Assembly: GCF_000003195.3 (NCBI RefSeq)
Contig: NC_012876.2
Location: forward strand, 63,048,407-63,112,406
From: Sorghum bicolor
Lineage: Eukaryota; Streptophyta; Magnoliopsida; Poales; Poaceae
DNA: 64,000 nt
Reading direction: 5' to 3'
Below are positions 10,121-21,285 of this stretch, in pieces. Within the stretch, counting starts at the first letter, position 1. The number at the start of each line of letters is the position of its first letter. The notes beneath the pieces are model-generated. The model did no database searches, was not told where the DNA came from, and saw only the letters and a program-made list of their open reading frames with translations. The translations under genes and the position numbers were made by a program.

Positions 10121-10370
10121 GGTCCTGGTCTCTTTGTCCCCTGCACGCTGCACCACAATATGACACCATTTCACACAAAGAATGGTGACTCGCTGCCTCA
10201 AAGGTTGCTCTTAGACATATAGGCTTCGTTTAGTAGGGCTACTCCAACTCCAGCTCCTGCTCCTTCGGGAGAACTCTACCAAACGGTTTATTAGGAAAAT
10301 CGTTTAAAGCCGTTTTTCAGTGAAAAAAAGGAACCAAAACTTTTTTAAAGGAATCTTACCAAACAAGATA

Positions 10371-10627
10371 CTCCCTCTGTCCCTGAAAGCTGCAACTTTT
10401 AGAGTTGTCCTAAGTCAAACTTTTAAAACTTTGACCAAATTTATAGAAAAAGACGCTAAGATTTATAGTACCAAAATAATACCATTAGATTTATCATCGA
10501 ATATATTTTCATAAGATACTCATTTTATGTCATAGATATTGATGCTCTTTTCTATAAAGTTGATCAAAGTTAAACAAGTTTAACTGGCACGGATTCTAGG
10601 AGTTGAAGCTTTCAGGGACAGAGGGAG
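10371..10627. mobile_element. Stowaway MITE
   Basis: CTCCCTCTGTCCCTGAAAGC at the left is matched by GCTTTCAGGGACAGAGGGAG at the right, with TA on both sides (10369-10370, 10628-10629). Confidence 0.9.
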
Positions 10628-10672
10628 TAATAAGTAGATGAAATAAAATATTCCTTCTCTGTGAAACATTTA

Positions 10673-10910
10673 GGCCTTGTTTAGTTCACCCCGAAAACCA
10701 AAAACTTTTCAAGATTCCCCGTTACATCGAATCTTGAGGCACATGCATGGAACATTAAATATAGATGAAAACAAAAACTAATTACACACTTTGCCTGTAA
10801 ATCACGAGACGAATCTTTCAAGCCTAGTTACTCCATAATTGGACAATGTTTGTCAAATAAAAACGAAAGTGTTACAGTGTCAAAATCCAAAAACTTTTCG
10901 GATCTAAGCC
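10673..10910 (+). mobile_element. Tourist-like MITE, forward copy of an inverted pair
   Basis: The 238-bp element starts GGCCTTGTTTAGTTC and ends GGATCTAAGCC, with TTA before it (10670-10672) and after it (10911-10913). The three-base TTA duplication fits PIF/Harbinger-derived Tourist elements. A second copy follows immediately in opposite orientation. Confidence 0.85.
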
Positions 10911-10913
10911 TTA

Positions 10914-11154
10914 GGCCTTGTTTAGATCAAAAACTTTTTGGATTTTGACACTGTAGCACTTTCATTTTTATTTGACAAAAATTATCCAATCATGGAGCAA
11001 CTAGACGTAAAAGATTCATCTGGTGATTTACAGGTAAAATGTGTAATTAGTTATCTTTTTTATCTATATTTAATGTTCTATGCATGTGCCGCAAGATTCG
11101 ATGTGATGGGAATCTTGTAAAGTTTTAGGTTTTTGAGTGTATCTAAACAAGGCC
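10914..11154 (-). mobile_element. Tourist-like MITE, reverse copy of an inverted pair
   Basis: The 241-bp element runs from GGCCTTGTTTAGATC to GTATCTAAACAAGGCC, with TTA at 10911-10913 and 11155-11157. It is the reverse complement family partner of 10673-10910 and shares the middle TTA with it. Confidence 0.85.
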
Positions 11155-11592
11155 TTAGTTGTCATTTCTGGCATACCTCAGTTTTACCATTTTGTATATT
11201 TACGCTAACGTTATTCTCTCCTTGGAGGCGGGACTGGTCGGGCATGCAGTGCAACTGGCATGTGCGGTGTGCCGACGGGCAAAGCAGCACACGTTGGCCG
11301 GCCACGGACGCCCGCTGTGGTGCGGGACTGCGGGTCAAACGGCAGCTGAAACGAAGGCGGCTCTCGAGTTCCGTCCCTTGTCAAAACCGAGGCGGCGCTA
11401 CATCGCGCATGCCGTGTTGGTTCACATTCCCTCATCAATATACGGCCCAGCTGGTTGGCAATCTAACCATTCAAACTCCCTTCTCTGCAGTGTGTATATA
11501 TAGAGTACTCATACACGCTCGCAAAGAGTCTCATCCTGGATCGTCCTGGATAGGTTAGTATAGCTACAAGAACAACCACATCTTCAACCTCT
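11155..11592 (+). promoter_or_regulatory. Promoter and leader of the 11593 gene
   Basis: A TATA box (TATATATAG, 11495-11503) lies about 90 bp before the ATG. Positions 11160-11225 match the 3' flank of the type-1 gene (compare 6746-6808), showing that a type-1 gene once preceded this copy. 11330-11410 matches the type-2 leaders near 7590 and 16780. Confidence 0.6.
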
Positions 11593-12453
11593 ATGGCAAC
11601 GACATCTTCGCAGTCTGGTTTCATCGAATTCAAGCTCGACTTCGCAGGAACCAAGACCCTTGCCATCGGCGACATCGTCCCCTCCGACGACTTCTCGGCA
11701 GGAGGGCACGTGTGGAGAGTAAATTGCTACCCACATGGAGACAAGGCGCACAGTAGTGGCGTTGTTTACCTCTCTCTCTTTCTAAAGCTCGTCAGCGGCT
11801 CCAAGAACGTCAAGGCCATCTTTGACGCTTTCCTGCTCGGCAGAGACGGCCAACCGTCATCTTCGCATGGAAATCGCTGTGTGAAGGTGTATCCACCCGA
11901 GGGTTTCGGCTCATGGGGCTTTCCACAGTTTGTGGAACGGAGCGTTCTAGAGTCCGACTATGTCAAGGACGGCAGCGTCACGTTCATGCTTGGAGTCATA
12001 GTTCTGCAGCGGGACAACCCAATACCGGCGCCGAGCTCTGACATTGCCAGCCATCTCGGCTACCTCCTGGATCACATGGACGGTTCCGACGACGTGACTT
12101 TCTCTGTCGGCGTCGAGAAGTTCCGCGCGCACAGGGCCGTGCTCGCCGCCCGCTCGCCGGTCTTCAAAGCGCAGCTCTTCGGCTCCATGGCGGACGCCAA
12201 GATGCGCTGCATCACGCTGCACGACATCAAGCCGGCAACGTTCCAGATCCTGCTAAGGTTTATCTACACCGATGAACTACCAAGAGATGAGGAGATCCAG
12301 AGCTCTTCTTCCAACATCGAGTTGTTTCAGAATTTGCTCGCAGCAGCTGACATGTACCAGCTCGCAGCGCCCGCAAGCTATGGGAGTGCGTATCGGGGGA
12401 GACTGTTGCCAAGGTTCTCGGCTGCGCTGAATTGCACAACTGCCCGGAGCTGA
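11593..12453 (+). CDS. MATH-BTB protein, type-2, C-terminus frameshifted
   Basis: The frame encodes 286 residues. The MATH domain spans about 8-143 ([52 protein letters not shown]) and the BTB about 155-260 ([56 protein letters not shown]). After Tyr-Gln-Leu the frame changes. Compared with the copy at 17046, 16 bp are missing near 12362, removing the RLKLMCARK stretch. The lost tail is still readable in another frame to a stop at 12594-12596 ([18 protein letters not shown], then [11 protein letters not shown]). The truncated protein would keep MATH and most of BTB but lose the helices that support the CUL3 interface, so this is probably a young pseudogene. A TATA box at 11495 and clean ATG context remain. 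Confidence 0.8.
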   Translation: MATTSSQSGFIEFKLDFAGTKTLAIGDIVPSDDFSAGGHVWRVNCYPHGDKAHSSGVVYLSLFLKLVSGSKNVKAIFDAFLLGRDGQPSSSHGNRCVKVYPPEGFGSWGFPQFVERSVLESDYVKDGSVTFMLGVIVLQRDNPIPAPSSDIASHLGYLLDHMDGSDDVTFSVGVEKFRAHRAVLAARSPVFKAQLFGSMADAKMRCITLHDIKPATFQILLRFIYTDELPRDEEIQSSSSNIELFQNLLAAADMYQLAAPASYGSAYRGRLLPRFSAALNCTTARS

Positions 12454-12596
12454 AGAGGACGTGCCTTGACTTCTTTGTCATGGAGAAAAACTTCAAAATT
12501 GCTGTGCTAACCGAGGGGTATTTTCAGCCCATGCAGAGTTTTCCGTCCATCATTGACGAGATAAGAGCCCGAGTTCAGAGTTCAGACACTAGCTAG

Positions 12597-13214
12597 CTAA
12601 GAAATGGTGCGTGCTACATTGGTTTGCAGTTTCTTGAGGCTTTCTTTCGTGAGCTAGCTATGTTTGCTTCCTCTTTTCCTCTCTGTTCCGGATGTCAATT
12701 GAGTTTAACTAAAACAGTACTGCAAGAATATAAAATATATATGTGTGCCAGGCTGCTTTACTCATGTTACTATTTCTTTTTTGCATAATAATCCACTTTG
12801 TAAGGTGCATGGCATATCTATTATTTGTTCAGTGATGAGTTATAAAATTAGTAAAGGTTATTTGATATCTGCTGCTGTGTGCATGATGAACTGTACTGTA
12901 CCTGTCCAATGTTCACTAACTTTACCCTCATTTTTCTTTTTTCTTTTTCTTTGTGAGGCTTACTGGGTATTAAAGGATGGCTAGCTCACAGATTTAGACT
13001 GAATATTAGTAGATTTATATTTGAAATATTCATGGAATTCTCAATATGAATATGAATTAATAACACTTTAGCAAACAAAAAGAATCAAGAGTAATGTCTG
13101 ACTTACCCCCTTAACTCAAAACCTGATCAAATACCATCCTTGACCATTTTTAAAGTGGTTTCTTGCCTTCTCGGGTCTCTTATATTAAAAACCTTAACTT
13201 TTCATATGATGAAG
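12597..13214. other. 3' flank of the 11593 gene and AT-rich spacer
   Basis: The first 80 bp match the 3' flank of the 17046 gene (GGTGCGTGCTA). The rest is AT-rich with no recognisable gene or element. Confidence 0.5.
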
Positions 13215-14180
13215 TGGGATGAATAAAAACTTTTATCAAAATTATAGAGTTTGATGCAATCTACAATTTTGTAGTTGACAATGTTTCTATTTGAGATCTT
13301 TTAGAGGCTCAAATATTCATTCTAGAATATCAAGTTTTGATTTTTTTTTTGTTCAAATGACCTAGTACATTGATATGGCCTATACCAAAGTTGTATCTCT
13401 CAATGTGATCCACATCTATGTTAATTCACAACATTTTTATCCAAGATTATTTAGAGACCTAAATATTTGATGTAAAGTTTTTGGATTTTGGATTTCTTTT
13501 TTTTGTTTTTTCAAACGAACATGGATGTTGACATATTTTATAGCAATTTTGTAGCTCTAAATCTAATCTATAACTTTGTAATTGACACAACTTTTATGAG
13601 ATCATTTAAAGGCCAAATATTCATTTTAGTTTCACACATCTCAAAAAAAATCCAAATGACCTTGGCAATTGACATGGTTTATACCAAATTATTACAGATT
13701 TCAATGCAATTTGTAACTTTTTAGTTAAAAATATTTTTATTTGAGATCATTTAGAGACACATTTCAAAATCTTTAATTATGATATTCAAAATTTTGAATT
13801 CTTTAAACAACTTTGGACGGAGACTTGCTCTATACTCCTCTCAAATACATGTCGTTCTCGCTTTTCAAGTAGTCAACTTTTTAAAACTTTTACAAATTAT
13901 ATATATATATAAGTATATTAATATTTATAATACATAATTAGTATTATTGGATAGAATATACTTTCATAATAAACTTATTTGGAGATATAAAAATTGCACA
14001 CATTTTCTACAAACTTAGTCAAAGTTGAGAAAGTTTGATCTGCATGCATTACATAATGGCTTTTATTTTTGGACGGATGGAGTACAAAATTTGTCGCATT
14101 TTAAGAGATCTATAATTGTTTAGTTCAAACTTTTTTCATTTGTGATGATTTAGGTGTCCAACATTCAATAAAAGATCACA
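13215..14180. repeat. Diverged tandem repeat of about 140-bp units
   Basis: Four to five strongly diverged copies share the order: ACCAAAGTTGTA-like, CAATCTACAATTTTGTAG-like, TTATTTGAGATCATTTAGAG and AAATATTCATT (around 13240, 13380, 13540, 13680 and 14090). A Stowaway element splits the last copy. No protein-coding signal. Confidence 0.6.
13835..14082. mobile_element. Stowaway MITE, diverged
   Basis: The left end CTCCTCTCAAATACA and right end TTTTTGGACGGATGGAG are imperfect inverted repeats, flanked by TA. The interior shows Stowaway words (AAACTTAGTCAAAGTTGAGAAAGTTTG). Confidence 0.65.
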
Positions 14181-14657
14181 TAACTAAAAACCGAAGACAT
14201 ATGGGGTCCACGTGGCATATTAGCCAAATTCGGCATTGAAACTAACCTAGACTATTTTAGAAAGAGGTTGCAATTTATCTGATTTCGAAAGTTGAGAGAC
14301 AAGTAATTCGGTATTTGAGTTTGAGTGTGTTTTAAATTCATCTACAGGTTTAGACGGCAAAGTGTAGCACATATGTTAGGCGGCCAGTTAAGGCCCTATT
14401 TGAATACCCCTGTGATTATAATAATCAGATTTTGATCCAAACAGAATCGATTATATGATCAAAACTCTTGACTACCATAATCCCATAGTTCAGGTGAGAC
14501 CAAAGCCCGTTCAATTGTTTTTTACTATTTTTTTCATAATAAATCAGTAAATAGTATTTTCAATCATGGCTTTTCATGACCAACGACTTATAGGGGATTA
14601 TGGGTGTTGAAAGTCCACCTTACCCATCGGTTATATATCTAACTTGTCAAATTATAA
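14083..14657. other. Spacer with repeat tail and unidentified element
   Basis: 14090-14180 is the last unit of the diverged repeat. 14396-14657 starts GGCCCTATTTGAATACCCC and may be an old element whose other end is GGACGGGTCC near 14932; the MITE at 14658 would be nested in it. No gene. Confidence 0.3.
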
Positions 14658-14796
14658 GTCCTTGTTTGGATGTAGTTGGTTTCGCACCAATCCACATATG
14701 TTAGGGTGGGTTGGAGTGGAATTTGAACTAAATTTCACCCCAATCCACTTCAATACATGTGGATTGAGGTGAATTCAACAACATCCAAACAAGACC
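14658..14796. mobile_element. Small Tourist-like MITE (TCCTTGTTTGGATG family)
   Basis: The 139-bp element has ends GTCCTTGTTTGGATG and CATCCAAACAAGACC and a TAA duplication (14655-14657, 14797-14799). A relative lies at 62781-62920. Confidence 0.75.
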
Positions 14797-15336
14797 TAAA
14801 GGATAAACTAGAAAGTTCTCAAGTTTAACCAATCATAATAATCCATAAGACCGAAACACTCTTATTATTATTATAAATCTACTATGATAATCTAATGTCT
14901 AATCTAAATTATAATGATCGAGTTATGATCCGGACGGGTCCTTTGAATGGGCACACGTTTATATGGGCTTCTTACCTTCGACCCGCTCAAACTGTTAAAG
15001 GAAGGCCTTACCACCATTATGGGCCAGGCCCGCACACGAGTGCTACACATCCTCACTAGCCGTGGCGGCCGTCGGTCGCCCCGAGACCGTGAGCTAGACC
15101 TAGGCGAGGCCAAGAGCGGCGGGTGGCGGCGGCCGGGCGATTAGGCGACGAGAGGTGCACAGCGTGTGGTGAAGTTCTTGAGGAGCCATTAGTCCGCGGT
15201 GGTGCAGTCGTGGCTCTGACAACGGAGGCCGGAATGTGAGTATCCTCGTGCCGTGTGCTGCTCTCCAGTCCAATTTAGATTAAGCTTTTGTTAGCTTGTG
15301 AAATCGGTGTTCAAAGTTCAAGCGACTTGTGTTAGG

Positions 15337-15466
15337 ATGCAGTCGGATGCGACGATTTCGGGTTCTGGTTTTCTCGAGTTCAAACCTATTCAGTTGAGAA
15401 CATCGCCATCGGGGACTCTCTGTCCGCTCCGATGATATTTCCGCAGGGGGGACACCTGTGCATGTT
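15337..15466 (+). pseudogene. MATH-BTB relic, type-1, with about 1.2 kb internal deletion
   Basis: Promoter, 5'-UTR intron and the first 40 codons (from ATG at 15337) closely match the gene at 5189. A 4-bp loss near 15386 shifts the frame. At GACACCT (15451-15457) the match jumps from position 5313 to about 6545 of the intact copy, so the rest of MATH, all of BTB and part of the 3' flank are deleted. Downstream sequence to about 16660 is the type-1 3' flank. No functional product. Confidence 0.88.
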
Positions 15467-17045
15467 GCGATTATAAAATACCTATTGGATCGCAATTTGG
15501 TATAATTTGCTTTATATAGTCCATATAACCTTGTGCTGTTTGATTCACTTGAGAACTGGAAATCTGGAAGTAATGTCGCGTTGACATGGATTGGAGGCTT
15601 AGACAACACCTTGCCTTGTGTATCTAGCTATATACATTTATTACTTGTCATCACAGAAGGTAACAGAAGGAGGTTGTTTCTTTCAGTTCCTCAGAAATAT
15701 GTAGTTGTCGATCGAATACGTTATCTGTTCTCCGTGAAGCATTTGGTTGCTGTTTATGTCATGCCTCAGGTCTAGTACCATTTTGTATGTCTATGCTAAC
15801 ATAATAGCTTTCTCTCCTTGATTCATTCAACTATGGGAATTTCAAAATTGTGACACCAGGCTGTAGATGGATCTTTCCTGCCAGCAGCAATCAGTCTTTT
15901 ATTTATTGCTTTGCTGCTCTTTCAGGTACTTCTTCAATTTACATTATCAAGTGTGAAAGTTTGTGACTTGGTAATATCTTTATATTTTTCATGGTTGAAA
16001 AGGAGTGTTAAGTAATGGATGCTTGATGAAAATAGATGGTGAATTAAAAACCATGACAGTGTTCTCTAGTGGTGTGAACTTTCTTGATGGTACTGTATGG
16101 ATTATTATTATTGCCTCTAGTGACTAAAGCATAACGTTTCCGACAAACTGGTCGAACAAAATGGGCATGAAAAAGGTTATTTATTCGGGTTAAAACATCA
16201 TATTTATTCTGAGTGGAGGTAGTAGGAATCCTTACCAATCTCAACCATATTATTTGACTTTTTTTTGGGGGGGGGGGGGGGGGTACTTGTATATATCGTC
16301 TTTGGTTGTTGGTACTAGTGTGCATGAATTGGCTCTGTTAATGGTACTACCAGATAGTTTTATTGGTGAGATGTTCATTCATATATGAGAGAGTGTATTT
16401 AGAATTGACGCAGTCTAATATAGTGATGTGAACGTTTTCCTTAGTATAACATGAACAGAAACTTAGAGATGTCTATTTATGTCTGCTTTGTTGGAAATTG
16501 AAGGATCACTCTTATGTTCTGCAGTTCTCTATTTAAGGGTACATGCATATGAGAGGTACAGAACCTTTCGTGCTTCATCCCCGTCATGATATATGGAAAA
16601 AACTTGTCCCTTTATTTTTTTTCCTGATATCAATTCCTGAAACTGTGCTGGGTGCATACATAGCTCAAGCATATTTGCCATATTTGGTACCTTCTTCTCT
16701 CAGCATATTTGGCAGCTGCATCTGTGCTGCCATGCTAGGCAGGACTGGGTGGGCATTGGGGGGGGGGGGGGGTTCAAACGGCAGCTGAAACGAAGGCGGC
16801 TCTGGAGTCTCAAGTTCTGTTCATTGTCAAAACTGAGGTGGCTGCATTGCATGCCGTGCTGGTTCATCAACAGTATATGAATGTGTTGGTTGCCAATCGA
16901 ACCGTTCAAACTCCCTCCTGTCTACTGTATATACTCATACTCATCACATCAGGTACACTCGCAAAAGAGTCTCATCCTCTTCTTTTTTCAGAGACATCCT
17001 GGATAGGTTGGAGTATATACAAGAAGAACCACATCTCTGAGCTCT
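15467..17045. other. Type-1 3' flank and promoter of the 17046 gene
   Basis: 15467-16660 parallels 6550-7110 with an added segment (15960-16430). Two pure G runs occur: 17 at 16267-16283 and 15 at 16758-16772. 16780-17045 is the type-2 leader (CGGCAGCTGAAACGAAGGCGG), with a TATA-like TGTATATACTC near 16927 and a T-rich acceptor-like stretch near 16980. Confidence 0.55.
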
Positions 17046-18078
17046 ATGACAACGTGTTGGGAGTCTGGTTTCATCGAATTCAAGCTTGACTTCGCAGCAA
17101 CCAAGAACCTTGCCATCAGCAGACGATGTTGCTCCGACGATTTCTCCGCTGGGGGCCACATCTGGAGAGTACGATGCCTACCCGCATGGAAACAAGGCCG
17201 ACAATAATGGTGAATACCTCTCTCTCTTTCTATTTCTCGTCAGCGAGTCCAAAAATGTGAAGGCCATCTTCGAATGCTTCGTGATGGGCAGAGACGGTGA
17301 ACCGTCATCAGAGCACTCAGTGCGGACTAGTGTGCTCGTGTATCCACCCGATGGCTATTCAGCCAATCGTGGATGGGGTTTGCCACAGTTCGTGCGACGT
17401 AGTGATCTAGAGCGGGATTACTTGACGACAGATGGTTTTGTCACCTTCATGCTTGGCGTCATAGTTTTGCAGCAGCGGGACAACGACCCAATACCAGTGC
17501 CAGCCTCCGACATCGCTGGCCATCTCGGCCGCCTCCTGGACTGCGCCGATGGTTCAGACGTGGTGTTCTCTGTCAGCGGTGAGAAGTTCAGTGCGCACAA
17601 GGCCGTGCTCGCCGCCTGCTCGCCGGTCTTCAAAGCGCAGCTCTTTGGCTCCATGGCGGAGGCCAAGATGCGCTGCATCACGCTGCACGACATCAAGCCG
17701 AAAACGTTCCAGGTCCTGCTGCGGTTCATGTACACGGATGAACTACCAAGGGATGATGAAATCCAGAGCTCTTCCAACAACATCGACTTGTTCCAGAATT
17801 TGCTCGTGGCAGCTGACATGTACCATCTGTACCGGCTGAAGCTCATGTGCGCCCGCAAGCTATGGGACTGCGTATCGGCGGAGACTGTTGCCGAGGTTCT
17901 CAGCTGTGCTGAAATGTACAACTGCTCGGAGCTGAAGAGCACGTGCCTGGACTACTTTGTTCTGGAGGAAAACTTCAAGATTGCTGTGCTGACGGATGGG
18001 TACTTCCAGCTCATGCAGAGTTTTCCGTCCGTCATTGATGAGATAAGAGCGCGGCGCAGGTTCGATCGTCAGACCTAG
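17046..18078 (+). pseudogene. MATH-BTB gene, type-2, full length but with one frame break
   Basis: From the ATG at 17046 the frame reads [15 protein letters not shown] and [13 protein letters not shown], matching the MATH start of the 11593 gene. A single extra base near 17170-17176 (GATGCCTACCC against ATTGCTACCC) then shifts the frame. The remainder is open to the stop at 18076-18078, through the rest of MATH (FECFVMGRDGE, WGLPQFVRRSDLE), a complete BTB ([61 protein letters not shown]) and the C-terminal helices (CSELKSTCLDYF). In the downstream frame no ATG lies before the break. All BTB and tail residues are sound, so inactivation is recent, or the base is an assembly error. Confidence 0.8.
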
Positions 18079-20007
18079 CTAAGACATATGGTGCGTGCTA
18101 GCTAGAATGGTCTGCAGTTTTATTTCTTGGACGGAATATGTGTAGATTATATATATGTAAGCCATGCTTTACTCATGTATCTTAGCTTATATTATCATAT
18201 GTTGAGTGGGTTATAAAATCATGTCTGGTTAGTTGATATATCAGGTACTGTGTATGAAATACGCAGAACCTCCAACAACTTCGGCCCTCGAAATGCTCCT
18301 AGCTATTTGCATATATGTCTCTCTTATGAAATACACCGAACCATATGAAAATTAGAAAAATACGAATGGAATTATACACTATCAACTAGGCAAGATCACC
18401 ATAAGAATTATTGCTGTAGTAGTATGCATTACCATGTTCTAACTAAACCACCCCTTTGCGAGCCTTGATCCCCGCGGATGCATGTAGGTCACGAATGACA
18501 CTGTCATGGATACTTCTTTACCTCAGCTTCAAACTCAGACACTTGATCGTGGAATGCATTGTCGTGACAATGCTCTCCAGGAATGACTATCCCCATTGGA
18601 CCAGTCTCGTTGATGATCTTCGTACCCACGGGTCTTCCGTGTTGGATGGAGGTTTGTTGAGTTTTCCTCAATCCGTTTGGGACCTTTAATTTTGTCGTCT
18701 TGCTCTTTCTTGGTGGCACCGAAAAGGTGGAACAGTGGAGTGCCTCTGTTTGCGACATGGAATTTTAGTCAATAGATTTTAGTCATAAATCATGCTAATA
18801 TTTGTTTAGATCTATTCTTTTAGGGAAAAAGTATACTTCATGTGCAAGTCTCTAAAAAAATCGGTGAACTTTCAGCCTAATTCATAAATTTCTATAGTTT
18901 TGAGGGTGGCCAAAAAAAATTTAATACTAAAATTGAAAACCCTGGTTATACTCATAACTTTTATGTATAATATTTTGTGTATAACATTTTTCATAACAAA
19001 TCTATCATCATAATTTGTTATCATGAATTTTTTTATATAGTAGATAACTTACCATGATAACTATAGAATTGTTTATTCCTTACTTAAGATCGAAAGGTTA
19101 CATACTCCCTCTATTTATAGTACCGGGAGACTTAACATCTAAGCATTTTAACTTTATCTTCCAAGAAACTACGAAAGAAGTCCTTTAGATTTGGACTGCT
19201 TCATTTACAAGCAAAAACTTATTCATTCCTTGCTAAAATCCACACCTATTTTGTCTAAGCAATATTCTTTTTATTTTATGTAGACCTTGGAGGTAGAACA
19301 CATGTTATACATATAAATAATATGTAAAATAAGGTATAACATGTAGACCTATTTTATCCAGCCCTCACAGGCCGGCCCACTAGCCCAACAGGCACTCCAT
19401 GTCTCCACCCGGCTACCAGTCTACCACCCTTGCTGCCCCGGCGTCCTGCCCCCTCACGAAAGCGACTCCGCCACCGGCTTCGGGCTCCCTAACCCTAGGG
19501 TCTAGGCTGCGCGGCGGCGAGCGGGCTGCGCCGCGCGCGGCAAGCTGTAAGTGGTAGCAGCAGCACGGGCCGTGGCCTCCGCGGCGCGGCTCCGCGCGTA
19601 GGCTGCAGCCAGGGCGTGGGGCGGCAACGTGGGGCGGTGGGAGCTAGGCGGGCGGTGGTGGCGGCGGCGGCCAGCCAAGACCAGGACTCCAGCCTCCGGG
19701 TCGGCACTCGGCAGGTCAGCGATTCTAGTCTTCTGGAGCTCCACAAAATTATAGATCATGCTGATATCTGGAGCTCTCTCTTTATTGCCAAAACAGTTTC
19801 GTTTTCTATACTGTTTCTTGTGTGCCCCTGAATCGTATCATGACATTAAAATTGCATCTTATATATATATTTTGTAAAGCTGTAGAATGACTACGTCAAA
19901 ATGATGCAAGCTGTGGAAGATTCTTGCATGCTGCTGGAGTGCCGGCAGGCATCCGAATTCTCTAACATCTACATTTTGTGAATTTAAGACCTCTATATAC
20001 TAAACTA
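18079..20007. other. Spacer; possible copia coding debris and GC-rich patch
   Basis: 18504-18758 on the minus strand reads KVPNGLRKTQQTSIQHGRPV, resembling the variable linker of copia polyproteins; this is weak. 19105-19297 has a Stowaway-like left end (CTCCCTCTATTTATAG) without a clear right end. 19350-19720 is an isolated GC-rich patch with no recognisable protein. The remainder is AT-rich. Confidence 0.35.
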
Positions 20008-20262
20008 TTCCGTCCGTCCACGAAAGATTCAATTCCTAAAATCTGTGTCAATCAATTTTTTTAAAGTTTGACTAACTTTATAGAAAAGAGTAACAACATC
20101 TATGTCATAAATATGCATCATATAAAAATATATTATATGATGAATTTAATGATATTAATTTGATACCATAAATTTTAGCTTTTTTTCTAGAAATTTGGTC
20201 AAAGTTTAAAAATTTTAATTTAGGATAACTCTATAAATTAATTCTTTCATGGACGAAGGGAG
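20008..20262. mobile_element. Stowaway MITE
   Basis: The left end TTCCGTCCGTCCACGAAAG and right end CTTTCATGGACGAAGGGAG are inverted repeats; TA lies on both sides (20006-20007, 20263-20264). Confidence 0.8.
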
Positions 20263-20488
20263 TATACACTAGATACAAGCAAGAAGATTTTTCGAGATGG
20301 GATCCACTTTGCATCACGTTTTGTCGATGTATCAAACGATTTTTGTAGTCTTCCGAGCATAATGAATATTATTGATGGAAAAGTGCCGGTGATTACTGTA
20401 TGTAGAACAAATTAGGTTGCAACTTATTGATATGCGAGATAGTAAAGTGGTGGAGTATATATATCCTCAATCTTGGTGGTGAAAGTAA

Positions 20489-20694
20489 GGCTAGTCTCAA
20501 TGCATGTTTTATGAGAATGTAATATACATTAAATAGGTTGCCACATAAGTAAAATTGCTGACTTGGCAGGGTCATTAAATGAAGGAGTTTCATCAGATGA
20601 GAGAGGAGTTTCATCCCCATGAAACTCATATGGCTCGGTTATCTAGTTTATAGTCTTGGTAACTGTGCTATAAAACTATGCATTGAGATTGGCC
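20489..20694. mobile_element. Tourist/PIF-like MITE (GGCTAGTCTCAATG family)
   Basis: The 206-bp element has ends GGCTAGTCTCAATGC and GCATTGAGATTGGCC with a TAA duplication (20486-20488, 20695-20697). It shares GAGTTTCATCCCCATGAAAC with 7344-7537. Confidence 0.85.
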
Positions 20695-21285
20695 TAAGAC
20701 TACAGGTTGTGATATTATTACAAGGGGCTAATCCTGCGATTTTTTTTTTTTTTTGAAATCTTGCAATGAGTTTGGTCACAAAGTGAGTTCTTTAATCTCT
20801 GAATTCCATTGGCTCCAATCAGAACATAAGAAATGGAATGCAAGTGCTCCTAAAAGATGGCGTCCACCACCTGTTGAAGTTCTGAAAATGAACAGGTGGA
20901 GCTTTTTTATTTATTACATTACAAGAGCAAAAAACTAAAGGAAGATTGGACGCTGTGCACAGTGCAGGGATGGTGTTATGCCAACATCAGAATGAGGCAT
21001 CACACGATTGCAATCGGTAACTCAGGTAAATGCACTGAAGTTTAGCTCTTCTAATTGCTCTGCTGAAGCCTGAAGGTATGCTCTTCAGAGTTCAGAGAGT
21101 TCTTCAGAGGTATGCACTGAAAGAGTTCAGATGTAAATGCACTAAGACATGAATTCCAATTGGTATACATACATTATTATACACGCATGAATATTTTGTT
21201 TATCCCCATTATGATATGATGTCTTCCCGTAAGTGATCGTGCTGTGCATGCCAAAGCTTCCGTTTATATATAGTGGTGGAGTCCG
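20695..21285. other. Spacer with possible LINE RNase H debris
   Basis: 20838-20895 on the plus strand reads WNASAPKRWRPPPVEVLKMN, reminiscent of the segment before the RNase H domain in plant LINEs. It is very short. Otherwise nothing is recognised; 21262-21272 is a TATA-like TTTATATATAG upstream of the MATH fragment. Confidence 0.3.

Noticed and set aside
18504..18758. Minus-strand frame considered as a real gene
   Set aside because: The resemblance is to a variable linker of copia polyproteins and is short; kept only as possible debris.
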